64,000 bases of DNA from CAVOGJ01 sp963700865 (GTDB lineage Bacteria; Planctomycetota; Planctomycetia; Pirellulales; Pirellulaceae): NCBI GenBank assembly GCA_963700865.1, contig CAVOZC010000022.1, positions 1 through 64,000 of the forward strand. The letters run 5' to 3'. Below are positions 9,156 to 19,295 of the stretch, piece by piece; positions within the stretch are counted from its first letter, which is position 1, and the number at the start of each line of letters is the position of its first letter. The position numbers and the translations under genes are program-made. The notes below the pieces were generated by a model. It had not been told where the DNA came from. It was given only the letters and a program-made list of their open reading frames with translations, and searched no databases.

Positions 9156-10785
9156 GGTTGCTGATTCAGTGCCGGGAGGGGGGCGGGCTCGGCCTCGGTA
9201 TGCACAACATGTCGAGTGTCTGGCAGCAACCAACTCAACGAGAAACCAAGCAACACAAACGCCATGGCGGTCAGGGCCGCCCGTTTGGCCGAGTCGACAA
9301 AGACGCCTCGCAGGACCTCAACGACCTGTTCAGATCCGGGTTGATCGGCCTGCTGATTGATGATCTGGCCTGCTGAAGCCTTCATCGCCTCAGCGATCCC
9401 CTCGATGGCCTGGGGAGGGAGACCGGGGACGCTGGTGAGACGATCCGCAGACAACGTGCCAAGGCTGGTGGCCAGCACGGTTCCGACCAGCGCGATGCCA
9501 AACGCCGACCCGATCTGGCGGAACGTGCTCTGCATGCCCGATGCTTGACCGGAATCGCGTGGCGGCACCTCCACCAGGATCACGCTGGTCAGCTGGGCGG
9601 TAGCCAGTCCAACGCCGATGCCGTAGATGAACAGCGAGGGGATGAGCCGGGCGCCGGTCATGTCTGGATTGATCAAGATGGCGATGCTGGCGATAGCGAT
9701 TGCTTCGATCAGCATTCCGGACGTCACCACCCGGCGCGGTCCATATCGTTGCGCGAGAGCGGCGGCGGCCGGGCCGCCCAGGAAGGCGCCACCCGCCAGC
9801 GCCAGGAGCAGCAGACCGGTTTGAAAGGCGGTGTAACCCAGTACGGCGGTCAGGAATAGCGGCAGGACAAAGATCATGCCCAGCTCTCCGAGGCTGAGCG
9901 TGGCAGCGGTGAGGTTGCCGTACCGAAAGCTCTTGATCCCGAAGAGGGCCAGATTGAACAGTACCGGCTTGCCTGCGGCCGCCCGACGCGACTCCACCAC
10001 GAAGAACAGAGGTAGGCAGATCGCCGCCAGGACAAATGCGAACGGGACGATCGAAACCGACCCGAGCGGCCAGGTCCAGCCCCCGATCGTCGAAAGGCCG
10101 AGTGGGTTCGAACCATCCATAGCGGGAACCTTCGATCAGGCCGAATACCAGGCTGGAAAGACCGATGGAGATTGTCGCAACACCCAATGGGTCGAAGCCG
10201 CGCTTGGCGTCCTCGTCTCGGCTGTCGGAGACCCAGGTCATTGAGCCGATCAGAGCCAATGCTCCTACCGGAACGTTGATATAGAAGGCCCATCGCCAGG
10301 AATAACTCGTGGTGAGCCACCCGCCCAGGAGCGGACCGAGCGCCGCCATGCCGCCGATGACGGAGCCCCAGATCCCGAATGCTATCGCTCGCTCCTTGCC
10401 CTGGAAGCTCGCATTGACGATCGAGAGGGTTGAGGGGAGGATCATGGCCGCCCCGATGCCTTGCAACGAACGGGCGGCGATGAGGAGCCCTCCTGTCGGT
10501 GCCTGCCCGGCCAGCATGCTTGCCGCGACGAACGTGACCAGACCCGCGTGGAAGAGGCGTTTTCGCCCGTAGATGTCGCCGATGCGTCCCACCGTTATGA
10601 GGAGCGCCGCGAAGACCAGCGAGTAGATGGTGTTGATCCACTCCGCATCAACCAGCTCGATTCCCAGGTCGTCGATGATGGAGGGGATGGCAACATTCAC
10701 GATGGTGGCGTCGACGATGATCATGGCCACGCCGACGCTGAGCATTGCCAGACCCAGCCAGCGCACCTTCGGATGATTCTGCCAT
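9122..10785 (-). CDS. MFS multidrug exporter, DHA2 (14-TM) family (frameshifted)
   Basis: The N-terminal half reads VRWLGLAMLSVGVAMIIVDATIVNVAIPSI, then VGRIGDIYGRKRLFHAG (motif A) and LQGIGAAMILPSTLSIV (motif C-like). The C-terminal half lies in another frame from about 10,110, ending after the helix MAFVLLGFSLSWLLP. About 14 hydrophobic segments and the D-x-T/VNVAIP pattern fit proton-driven DHA2 exporters (EmrB/QacA type). ATG 10,785 reads in a different frame for a few codons, so a further single-base error near the start is likely; the GTG at VRW is the alternative start. No TetR-type regulator is adjacent. Confidence 0.85.
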
Positions 10786-11128
10786 GGCGATCCTTTACCC
10801 ACACCGAGTCGGAAACAGGATTGTAGCGACGGCCCGCGGATTCGCGAGCTCGTCGGTCGTGACACAATACGGCCACGATGTTGACCTTCGATGATGCTGC
10901 CATCACACCCGTGCAAACCAATTGGAGCGAAACATCCAAGGTTCTCGTGGCCCGTCGCAGAAATGGCTGCGCGGTCTCGACGGCCCTCGCCGCCCCTGGC
11001 TGCGTCCTCGTCCTCGACGCACCGCACCGGGTGCGCCGTCGTCCTGCGTCCTTGCCAGGAACGCCGAATGGCTCGCCGACACCGCGGCACCATTTCAACG
11101 ACAGACCACTAGGAAGGCACAGCTTGTC
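10786..11128. other. Divergent region with unresolved coding potential
   Basis: These 343 bases separate the MFS exporter from the MBL gene. All three forward frames are partly open, and the frame starting ATG 10,878 begins MLTFDDAAITPVQTNW before turning into low-complexity Arg/Pro sequence. Given the error rate here, it could be a frameshifted small gene or an N-terminal extension of the MBL protein. I recognise no family. Confidence 0.3.
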
Positions 11129-11903
11129 GTGAAGGTGAAACGCATCCTCGCTCCGAATCCGGGCCCATTCACAGGACCCGGCACCAACACATACCTGCTC
11201 ACCTCGGCTGGAGAAGCTCTTCTGATTGACCCCGGACCGCTTGACCGTTCCCATGAAGAAGCGATCTTGGCAGCGCTGACCGACCTTCAGCTCAAGGCAA
11301 TACTGGTGACCCACACTCACGAAGATCATGCCCCGCTTGCCAATCCGCTGGCCGCCCAACTTGGCGTTCCCGCCTATGGACATGCGCCGGGACCCGACTT
11401 CAAGCCCGACCTGCTCCTGGTCGATGATGATCGGGTGGGTTTTGGAAACAACGAAGTGCAGGCGGTTCACACGCCCGGTCACAGCCGCGACCATCTTTGT
11501 TTCATGGTCGGAGACAATCTGTTCACCGGCGACCACATCATGGGCGGGTCCTCAGTAGTCGTTGAAGACATGACCGCCTACCTGGCCAGCCTGCACAGGC
11601 TGCAGCAGCTGCACCTGACTCGGCTGTATCCCGGGCACGGACTTGCTATGCACGAACCCGCCGGTATCGTGGCCGGGTATATCGAGCACCGTCTCGAGCG
11701 AGAGCGGCAAGTGCTCTCGGCCGTCAAGACTGGAGCAAACACTGTCATGGAGATCGTCCAGGCCGTGTACCAGAGATGTTGATCCTGCGCTTCATCCTCT
11801 GGCCGCCATGTCCGTGCGCGCCCACGTAGTCAAGCTTGCCGCCGATGGCGCTGTGCAACTCAGCGATGAAGAACACGTACTGCCGGCCGGGGAGATGGCG
11901 TGA
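11129..11903 (+). CDS. MBL-fold metallohydrolase, LACTB2-like (frameshifted)
   Basis: The start is GTG 11,129 (VKVKRILAPNPGPFTGPGTNTYLL). The metal-binding motif THTHEDH (HxHxDH) is present, followed by VHTPGHSRDHLCFMVGD, FTGDHIMGGSSVV and YPGHG for the remaining His/Asp ligands. After a one-base shift near 11,777 the winged-helix tail reads DVDPALHPLAAMSVRAHVVKLAADG. This is the LACTB2-type layout (about 255 residues), whose members act as zinc-dependent endoribonucleases or general hydrolases. The stop overlaps the GTG start of the peptidase gene (GTGA, 11,900-11,903), so the pair is an operon. Confidence 0.82.
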
Positions 11904-13067
11904 AGGCCGTACTCCGTCTCGCCGGTGCTCTGCTGCTGGTGGCGCTGGTTGCCGGGCCGGCACTTGGGCCAGGTGACCTCGCAGGACATCGCCGAAGCGG
12001 AGGCCGAGCTGATTGACCTTCGGGCTGAAACCGACCGGCTGGCCGTCCAGTACGACGGGGCCCTCGCCAGGTCCGCCCAGCTGGAGAACCAGATAGCCGG
12101 TTTGGAGGCAGCCACTCAGGATTCGCAGATCCAGCTGGGGGATACCCGCCAACTGGTCCGAGAACGCGCCGTCGAGATGTACATCGAGTCGAGCACTGCT
12201 CAAATCTCTCTTCTATTCGTTGAGGACGACGGGGGCATCGACGTAGCGCTCGGCTATCTAGAGCAATTGGGAACTTCCGACACGAAACTCCTTCGGGATC
12301 TCGCGACTATCGAGACTGAGTACGAACGGCAGCTTGCCGAGTTGGAAACCGCCCGGTCCGAACAGGAAACGGTGGTAGCAGACCTCAGTGTGGTCGCTGC
12401 CGAGTTGAGTGCCCGGCTCGAGACCGCCCAGAACACTTATGTCGCTCTGGTGGAGCAACGTGCTGCCGAGGAGCGGGCTCGGCTTGAAGAGGAGGCCCGT
12501 CTGCGAGCTATTGAGGAGGCCCGTTTGGCGGCCGAGGCAGCTGCCCGGGCGGTGGCCACCTCAACTACTGTTGCGCCAACCACGACCGGTGCCGGCGGTA
12601 CCACAACCACGGTTGCCGGTGAGACAACGACGACGACGGCCCCACCCCCTCCGCCTCCGGCAGGCGGGCAGGCGTGCCCCGTGAATGGCTTCACCAGCTT
12701 CACCGATACGTGGGGTGCCCCACGATCCGGCGGTCGTTCTCACCAGGGAGTCGACATGCTGGGCGCCCGGTGGACTCCCTTGGTTGCGCTCGAGGGTGGA
12801 ACAATCCGCAGGTTGGGCAACGGAGGCCTGGGCGGGATCACCATCTATCTCAAGGGAGCCAGCGGTGACGAGTACTACTACGCCCATCTGGAAGCCTGGG
12901 CCGACGGCCTACGGGTCGGTCAAGGCGTCCAGGCGGGTGAGTTGATTGGCTACCTGGGCTCCTCGGGGAATGCTTCCTACTCCCTGCCTCACCTCCACTT
13001 TGAGTTGCACCCGGGAGGGGGTCGGGCGGTCAATGCCTACCCGCTGGTGAAAGGACTCTGCGGCTGA
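11900..13067 (+). CDS. Secreted M23 peptidoglycan endopeptidase with coiled coil (frameshifted)
   Basis: From GTG 11,900 a signal peptide (LRLAGALLLVALVAGPALG) is followed, after one extra C near 11,966, by QVTSQDIAEAEAELIDLRAE. A long coiled coil (about residues 25-215, EnvC/RipA-like) leads to a Thr-rich then poly-Pro linker and a C-terminal LytM/M23 domain. The zinc ligands are visible as HQGVD (HxxxD) and LPHLHFEL (HxH), so it should be catalytically competent and cut peptide cross-links in the cell wall. The coiled coil probably mediates recruitment or autoinhibition. It ends at 13,067 before a strong bidirectional terminator. Confidence 0.88.
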
Positions 13068-13408
13068 TGCTCGGTTTGCTCGTAGGGAGTAGCCGGTATC
13101 TGGTGGGACCGAACCCCCTACCCCCGCCTGTCGGCGGCGGTACCTTCCCCCTTGCAGGGGGACTATCGCCACATCACGCCTGAAGCAAAGGACCGGCCTA
13201 GTGCCGGTCCTCTGCTTTGCGGTCCCCAGGGAAGGGGATCTAGGTTGTCTCCCAGCGCTTCGAGTGGTGGTTCGCCTCCCAGCGGCCTGTTCACCTTGGC
13301 ACGTTCTCCATGAGTATCGGGTACAGAGCCCCAAGAGTTGCGGGCGGTTTGCCTTTCCCCCCAAGTGACTAGTACCCCATCTCGTCGGTCTGGGCTGAGG
13401 CGGCCGGT
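13068..13408. other. Convergent intergenic region with two hairpins
   Basis: There is no gene here. A TCCCCC-ttgca-GGGGGA hairpin (13,146-13,162) in a pyrimidine-rich context and the terminator-like hairpin at 13,184-13,220 lie between the convergent M23 and mrp genes. Confidence 0.6.
13184..13220. terminator. Bidirectional terminator between M23 peptidase and mrp
   Basis: AGCAAAGGACCGGC and GCCGGTCCTCTGCTTT form a long stem with a central CTAGT loop and one small mismatch. The A-rich and T-rich ends allow it to work for both convergent genes, although no long T run follows. Confidence 0.65.
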
Positions 13409-14579
13409 TCAGCCCAGGGTGGCAACGGCCTCCACGTCGGCGTCGGCGGGGGCATCGAGCGCTTCGAGGAGGCGCGCTACCCGGGCTGTGCAGGTTTCGT
13501 CCTGAGCGGGAGGTACAAGCTCGATGATCCGCAAGGCCGCCGCCGCAAATGCCCGGGCGGAACGACTATCGGGATAGGCCCGAACCACGGGTGTCCCCTG
13601 ATCGCCACCGCTGACGATGTGCTGGTCGAGAGGGATGCGGCCGATGAGGGGCACGCCGAGCGATTGGGCAAGCTCGTCGCCGCCCCCCTCACCAAACAAG
13701 TGAAAAATCTCCCCGTGCCCGCAGTCGAAACCGGCCATGTTCTCCAGCACGCCGATCACCGGCATGTAGGAGCGGCGAGCCATGTCCGCCACCCGAATGG
13801 CTACCTTCTGGGCGGCTTTCTGCGGGGTCGTCACGACAACCATTTCTGCCTGGGGGAGGAGTCGGGACAGCGCCATCTGGATGTCTCCGGTACCCGGAGG
13901 CATGTCGATCACGAGATAGTCGAGGTCGCCCCAGGCGACCTGCTTGAGGAACTGTTCTAGGGCTTTGGACAGCATCAAGCCTCGCCACATCAGGGCAGTC
14001 TCTTCGGATTCGACTATCAGCCCTGTCGAAACAAGCTTGATCCCTTGGACCTCGACCGGGACGATGATGCCGGTCCGCGCCTGCTTCGAGTCGCTCATCT
14101 GTGCCGAGCATGCGCGGAATCGAGAACCCCCATATGTCGGCGTCGAGCAAACCGACCCGGTGGCCCAGATCGGCGATGGCCAGCGCAAGGTTGACGCTGG
14201 CCGACGACTTGCCCACGCCGCCCTTACCGCTCCCAACGGCGATGACTCTGGTCAATGGACTGACCAAGGTGGGCTCGGCGTTCTCCCTGGCCTTCAACCG
14301 GGCGGTGCTCATCACTTCGGCCCGCTGACGCTTGGTCATGGCCCGGGTCTCCACCTGGACGAGACGGACCCCGGGGATAGCACTCACCTTCCGAATGGTG
14401 TCCTGTTCAATCTGTGAGCGCATGGGACATTCGGCAATCGTCAATGCGATACCAATCGTTACCACCCCGTCCTCAGAGATGGTGACATCCGGAATCATGC
14501 CCAACTCGACGACATCGCCGCCCAACTCGGGGTCGACGACCCCGCGCAAGGCCTGGAGGATCTGGTCTGTGGTTGGCAT
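13409..14579 (-). CDS. mrp: Mrp/ApbC-type Fe-S cluster carrier ATPase (frameshifted)
   Basis: The N-terminal DUF59/MIP18 domain (QILQALRGVVDPELGGDVVELGMI, then TIAECPM) is followed by the P-loop ATPase IAVGSGKGGVGKSSASVNLA and LLDADIWGFSIPRMLGT. After a frame change near 14,095 come IIVPVEVQGIKLVSTG, DYLVIDMPPGTGD, VIGVLENMAGF and FGEGGGDELA. The total is about 389 residues, typical of actinobacterial Mrp. The protein binds and transfers Fe-S clusters. It lies divergent from erpA, another Fe-S assembly factor, with about 100 bases between the starts, so the two are likely co-regulated. Confidence 0.9.
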
Positions 14580-14683
14580 TCCGAGTCATGCTACGAAGGT
14601 ATTTGCACTACCGAGATATTGGGAATGTTGAGCCGGCACCGACCTATAATGCCGGTCCAGTCAGGTAGACAGAGGAGTCGTCC

Positions 14684-15049
14684 ATGGATCAGTTGGTTTC
14701 GATCAAGTCGTCGGTTCCGCCGCGCGCCGTCATCGTGACGGACAGCGCTGTGACCAAGATCAAAGACCTGATTCAATCCGAAGGCGATCCTGCCCTCTTC
14801 CTGCGGATGGGCGTTCGCCCCGGCGGATGCAGCGGCTTTTCGTACGAGATGTTCTTCGACACCGAGATCGACGAGCAGGCAGACATCGTCGAGACCTACG
14901 GCGAAATCCGGGTCGTGGTGGACAACCAGTCCGTCGAAATGCTGCGCGGATCAACCCTGGATTATCAGGAAGGCCTGATGGGTGCAGGGTTCGCCGTCAA
15001 CAATCCCAACGTTACGAAGTCATGCGGGTGCGGCAGCAGCTTCAGCTGA
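14684..15049 (+). CDS. erpA: A-type iron-sulfur insertion protein (ErpA/HesB family)
   Basis: The 121-residue HesB-like protein has the three conserved cysteines of the A-type carriers, GGCSGFSY and SCGCGSSFS at the C-terminus. An SD-like AGAGGAG lies a short way before ATG 14,684. It delivers [2Fe-2S]/[4Fe-4S] clusters to apo-proteins. The gene is single, followed by its own terminator, and shares a divergent upstream region with mrp. Confidence 0.92.
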   Translation: MDQLVSIKSSVPPRAVIVTDSAVTKIKDLIQSEGDPALFLRMGVRPGGCSGFSYEMFFDTEIDEQADIVETYGEIRVVVDNQSVEMLRGSTLDYQEGLMGAGFAVNNPNVTKSCGCGSSFS

Positions 15050-15069
15050 GTCCTGCCTGATCTTCACAC

Positions 15070-15093
15070 AAAGGGGCCCCTCGGGGTCCCTTT
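15070..15093 (+). terminator. Terminator of erpA
   Basis: AAAGGGGCCCC-TC-GGGGTCCCTTT forms a nearly perfect stem, followed by TGTTCATT. Confidence 0.75.
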
Positions 15094-15161
15094 GTTCATT
15101 GCACGAATCGGAGTCCTCCGCTGCCATGTAGCCTGGTGCTGTTCGCCATCGAGGAGACTCC

Positions 15162-15548
15162 ATGCCCAAGCGTGTGCTGGAAACGCCCAGTGCCCCGAAT
15201 GCACTCGGTCCCTATTCGGTGGCCGTCCGGGCAGGCGACTTGGTGTTCATATCCGGGCAGGTAGCCATAGATCCTGCGACCGGAGAGCGAGCTCCCGACG
15301 ACGTCACTGTCCAGGCGCGACTGATCATGAACAACCTGAAGGCCATCCTCGCTGATGTCGGCCTCACCATGACCGATGTGGCAAAGACGACGATCTTCCT
15401 CGCCGACATCAACGATTTCGCTGCCGTCAATGAAGTCTACGGTGGCTACTTCGACGACGAACCCCCGGCCCGCTCGACGGTGCAGGTAGGCGCCCTACCG
15501 GGCGGGTTCCTCGTCGAGATCGAAGTGATTGCGTCGCGAAGTTACTGA
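15162..15548 (+). CDS. ridA: RidA-family enamine/imine deaminase
   Basis: The 128-residue protein matches RidA (YjgF/UK114) across its length: SAPNALGPYSVAVRAGDLVFISGQ, then NNLKAILADVGLTMTDVAKTTIFL and the active-site Arg in PARSTVQVGALP, ending LVEIEVIA. RidA hydrolyses 2-aminoacrylate and related enamines before they damage PLP enzymes. It is followed 15 bases later by the aldehyde dehydrogenase and then a DUF1028 gene, a grouping that suggests amino-acid catabolism. Confidence 0.93.
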   Translation: MPKRVLETPSAPNALGPYSVAVRAGDLVFISGQVAIDPATGERAPDDVTVQARLIMNNLKAILADVGLTMTDVAKTTIFLADINDFAAVNEVYGGYFDDEPPARSTVQVGALPGGFLVEIEVIASRSY

Positions 15549-15563
15549 AAGGACATCGGGAGG

Positions 15564-17088
15564 ATGACCATGGAAACTACTGAGGTCTTTGCCCAATTGG
15601 GGCTCACAGATTCCAACTCCGGCGTTTACGCCGGAGGGTGGCTGCCGGGAGCAGGCCGGGTGATCGAAAGCATAAACCCCGCTTCGGGTGAGGTCCTGGC
15701 CACGGTCCGGCGGGCTTCGGAGGCCGAATACGAGCAGGTCATCCAGACGTCACTGGACGCCTTCACCGAGTGGCGCATGGTGCCGGCTCCCCGCCGGGGA
15801 GAGTACGTCCGGCTGCTCGGCAATGCCTTGCGGGAGAAGAAGGCAGCTCTGGCGGCCCTGGTCACTCTCGAGATGGGCAAGATCCTCCTCGAGGGTGAAG
15901 GCGAAGTCCAGGAGATGATCGACATCACCGACTTCGCAGTCGGTCTTTCCCGCCAGTTGTACGGTCTGACGATGGTGTCGGAGCGGCCCCGGCATCGTAT
16001 GTACGAGCAGTGGCATCCACTCGGTCCGGTCGCCTCGATCACGTCGTTCAACTTCCCCATCGCCGTCTGGTCCTGGAACTCGGCGATTGCGGCAGTGTGC
16101 GGCGACACCAATGTGTGGAAGCCGTCGAGCATGACGCCCGCTCACCGCCATCGCCGTCACCAACATCGTCCATCAGGTGATGGAGGGTTCCGGTTTCGAG
16201 GCCGTCTTCAACCTGGTCGTGGGAGGTGGCGCAGACATTGGTGACGCCATCGTCAATGACCACCGCATTCCGCTCGTGTCGGCCACCGGATCCTGTGATA
16301 TGGGATACAAAGTGAGTTCGGGGGTCGCCAAGCGCCTGGGCCGTTCGATTCTGGAGCTGGGCGGCAACAACGCCATGATCGTGATGGACGACGCGGATCT
16401 CGACATGGCGGTGCGGGCAGCCCTTTTCGCCGCGGTGGGTACCGCCGGCCAGCGTTGCACATCACTGCGGCGCTTGATCTGCCAACGTGGGGTGGTCGAC
16501 GACGTTGCCAGGCGTTTGGTCGATGCGTATGCCCAGGTTCGGATCGGCGATCCGCTTGACCCATCGACGGTCATGGGACCGCTGGTGGACGCCACTGCGG
16601 TTGAGAACATGATGATGGCTTTGGCCATCGCCGAACAGCAGGGCGGCAAGGTCTTGTACGGAGGGAAACGGCTGCCCAACCTCGGTCCGGCATATGCCGA
16701 GCCGACCATCGTGATGATCGACAAAGATGCACCCATCCTCCAGGAGGAAACCTTTGCTCCGTTGCTCTACATCATTCCGGTCGATGACCTCGACGATGCC
16801 ATCGCCGTGCAGAACGGGGTCCGGCAGGGACTGTCATCCGCCATCTTCACGGATTCGTTGAAGTCGGCCGAAACCTTCCTGTCGCATCTCGGTTCGGACT
16901 GCGGCATTGCCAATGTCAACATCGGCACGTCGGGTGCCGAGATCGGCGGCGCTTTCGGCGGTGAGAAGGAGACCGGCGGCGGCCGCGAAGCGGGATCGGA
17001 CGCCTGGAAGGCCTACATGCGCCGTCAAACCACGACCATTAACTGGGGCGACGACCTGCCCCTCGCCCAAGGCATCGAATTCGGATGA
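15564..17088 (+). CDS. ALDH7-type aldehyde dehydrogenase (alpha-aminoadipic semialdehyde type), frameshifted
   Basis: About 507 residues once one G near 16,141 is removed (MTPLTAIAVTNIVHQVMEGSG). The landmarks are PLGPVASITSFNFPIAVWSWN, the general base in LELGGNNAMIV, the nucleophile in GTAGQRCTSLRRL, and the ALDH7 signature SGAEIGGAFGGEKETGGGRE near the C-terminus. ALDH7 enzymes oxidise alpha-aminoadipic semialdehyde to alpha-aminoadipate in lysine catabolism (antiquitin, AmaB). It follows ridA closely. SD: AAAGGACATCGGGAGG precedes the ATG (MTMETTEVF). Confidence 0.9.
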
Positions 17089-17090
17089 AG

Positions 17091-17158
17091 AGTATCTAGT
17101 ACTCAGTACCCAGTACCGGGTACCAGTTGAAGAAGAACTGACGACGGACGACTGATAA
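17091..17158. repeat. GTACT/GTACC intergenic repeat and GACGACGGACGACTG tail
   Basis: TATCTAGTACTCAGTACCC, then AGTACCGGGTACCA, then a GACGACGGACGACTGATAACTGATGA-like tract lie in the short gap before the DUF1028 gene. The first part resembles the repeat at 2,961-2,995 in being built of TACT/TACC units. Confidence 0.5.
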
Positions 17159-17161
17159 CTG

Positions 17162-17446
17162 ATGACTTTTTCCATTGTTGCTTGGGATCCTTTTGCCGGC
17201 CCGGAGTGGGGCGTGGCCGTCGCCTCGAGATTCCTGGCGGTGGGCGCCATTGTGCCCTGGGCCAAGGCAGGGGTGGGAGCCGTGGCCACGCAGGCTTTGG
17301 CCAACGTCGCCTACGGTGCGGACGGGCTCGCCCACCTGGAGGCCGGCTTGGACGCAGGTGCCACCGTGGAAGCACTACTGGCTGCCGATGAGCTTCGGTC
17401 GAGACGTCAGATTGGCGTCGTGGACGGACGTGGTGTCTCCGTCTAG
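17162..17446 (+). pseudogene. DUF1028 protein, truncated at the chimeric joint
   Basis: The first 94 residues (TFSIVAWDPFAGPEWGVAVASRF, then AIVPWAKAGVGAVATQALANV) are a clear DUF1028 N-terminus (Ntn-hydrolase-like fold, function unknown, often near amino-acid degradation genes). Family members are more than 200 residues long, but the frame stops at 17,444-17,446 immediately after RRQIGVVDGRGVSV, where the planctomycete sequence begins. The truncation is caused by the joint, not by ordinary mutation. Confidence 0.85.
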
Positions 17447-17450
17447 GTCA
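17436..17450. other. Chimeric junction: actinobacterial to planctomycete sequence
   Basis: The rightward DUF1028 reading makes sense up to about GRGVSV (17,443), and the leftward pentapeptide-repeat reading makes sense down to about ADLDG (17,442). Each is cut by the other within a few bases, and all lineage markers change here. Confidence 0.85.
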
Positions 17451-18278
17451 GCTTCCGCAAAGCAGGCGCGCAGGCGCAAGTCCGCCCCACCGAAACGAGC
17501 ATTGGAGAGATTGGCCCCGCGGAAATTGCTGTTGCGCAAACTCGACCCGCGAAAATCCGCATTCCGCAACAACGCCTGGAAGGCTTGTAAACCCTCGAGT
17601 TCTCGATCGGCAGCCGACAATCCCCGCAAATCACGAGCGGAAAAATCCCGACTTGCAATCAGCGCGCGGCCGCCTGCTGCCTGGTCAAGGAAGACGCCAC
17701 ATAACGCTGCTCAAGCCACGGATCGGCCGCGTTGTGATACCCGGCCTCGGCCTCCCAATATCCAAGCCGATCGGCCGGAAGCCGTTCAATCGCCTCCAAC
17801 CATTTGACGCTCTTGTAAAAGTACTTGCCGGGCACGATCATCCGCAGCGGCCCGCCGTGCTCGACGGGGCAGGGGACCACCATTGACGGACCAGGCGATG
17901 AACGCCCCCAAACGGATCGCTTCGGCCCAGGGCAAGGATGTGGAATGGCAACGATCGCTGCGGGCCATGAACGATACAAAATCATCGAAGTCTTCGTGAG
18001 CTCGCTCACCGGGGAAGAGAGCCGTGAGCGGAAGCCCCTCGAAACACATGTCGAATTTCGACCACCGCGTGACGCAGTGCACGTCACAAATCAGCACTTG
18101 GGAACCAAGTTCGCAAGGCATCCAGCGTGTAAATCCGCTGGCTACCTTTCTGCTTGACCGTGACTGTCCACGCCCGATCATCATTGCTCCTCGGAGAAGA
18201 CTCGCCCACGACCGGCCACCGTTCGGAGCGGATGAGCTGCTGATTGGGTGGCAGTCGATTCGGCCTGGTGTTCATCAC
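17442..18278 (-). CDS. Sulfite-oxidase-like molybdopterin oxidoreductase with pentapeptide-repeat tail (partial, frameshifted)
   Basis: The N-terminus is NRLPPNQQLIRSERWPVVGE, then WTVTVKQKGSQ. The molybdenum-ligand Cys lies in LICDVHCVTRWSKFDMCFEG, followed by PVEHGGPLRMIVPGKYFYKSVKW and GYWEAEAGYHNAADPWLEQR: the oxidoreductase molybdopterin-binding fold. Past RQQAAAR, one frame over, comes ALIASRDFSARDLRG and then pentapeptide repeats (ADFRGSSLRNSNFRGANLSN, RFGGADLR). Three single-base breaks (about 18,110, 17,868 and 17,660) must be repaired. The end is lost at the chimeric joint. That the two domains are one protein is inferred from contiguity, from the lack of a start codon or SD for the repeat part, and from the uniform one-base breaks in the region. 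Confidence 0.65.
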
Positions 18279-18337
18279 CGAGTTTTAGCCGATCAGCCCG
18301 CGAATGGGTAGCGACGAGGGTGAACCGTCAGCAGTGC

Positions 18338-19034
18338 CTAAGTGCCATCATTGCCCGACTCGAACTCGGATTCCTCGTCGCTGTCTTCATCCTCCTCGTA
18401 GTCGTCGTAATCGTCGACCACTTCCGTCGAACCCACCTTCAAGGACAATCCGAGCGCGATGGCCATCCAAGCCAGGTCCACCACTTCAAAGCTGTTGATG
18501 AATTTTCGCCGCGTCACCTCTTTGATGTTCTCGGTAAGCAAATCCGGTGGAAAGCCAGGCGCAACGGCTCGCATCCCGAGTGCCCGCTCCACGAAGGGTT
18601 GCCTGTCCGACGGGTCAAGCTCGTCCAAAAACTCCTCGGCGACCTGCAAAACGGCGGGCGACGGTTCGGCCGAGGCGACCATTTGTCCCTTGGCCGCAAT
18701 TTCCTCCCGCAAACGCAGTGCCAAACAGGAAATCAACTCGTCGCGTGGCGGTTCAACTGCACCAGTTCCGTCTTGGCCACCTCCACCTGCTCGGCGATCC
18801 AGAATATTTCGCCGCGGCAATCGCCAACAGGGCACACACACAGGCGATCAGACCATGCACGAAATTGACTTCAAAGTAACGACAGGCACGTTTGACGCCG
18901 TAACCCGCCAGCCCCCCCACGAGGATGGCCATGAATCCCAATTCCGCATGGGCGAAATTGCTGGCCGCCAGCCAGATCACCGCGCCGACGACGCTTCCAA
19001 AAATCCCGCCGATAAATGCGCGTCGGAAACTCAT
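18338..19034 (-). CDS. Small planctomycete membrane protein with acidic tail (frameshifted)
   Basis: From ATG 19,034 (MSFRRAFIGGIFGSVVGAVIW) there are three or four membrane segments (IGGIFGSVVGAVIWLAA, LGFMAILVGGLAGYGV, FVHGLIACVCALLAIAAA). After breaks near 18,790 and 18,740 a soluble part follows (LREEIAAKGQMVASAEPSP, TRRKFINSFEVVDLAWMAIALGLSL), ending in a strongly acidic Asp/Glu/Tyr/Ser-rich tail. I recognise no named domain. It is divergent from the chorismate-lyase-like gene, 261 bases apart. Confidence 0.55.
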
Positions 19035-19295
19035 GCTGCCAAACCTCACTAACATACGGACGAATCGCCGGTCTCGGGCGATGGCAAAGTCTACGTTCCA
19101 AAAAGCGACAAAGTGCTTGACGGAGGACATTCCGGCGGCCGTTCTGGTTCCGATCAAGACCTTTGTGCCGATTGTTCCCGCCGCCCACCAGGCGGCGTGT
19201 CGATCTCCCTTTTGCCGACAAGCCATCGATCGGATAAGATCCTCCGGCAGCGGCCATGCCGGTTCCGCCAAACATTCCGACGATTCAACCCCCAT

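Noticed and set aside
1..17440. Large horizontally acquired actinobacterial island in a planctomycete
   Set aside because: There is no integrase, tRNA or attachment site at the edge, and two half-genes abut at one base. A chimeric join explains it more simply.
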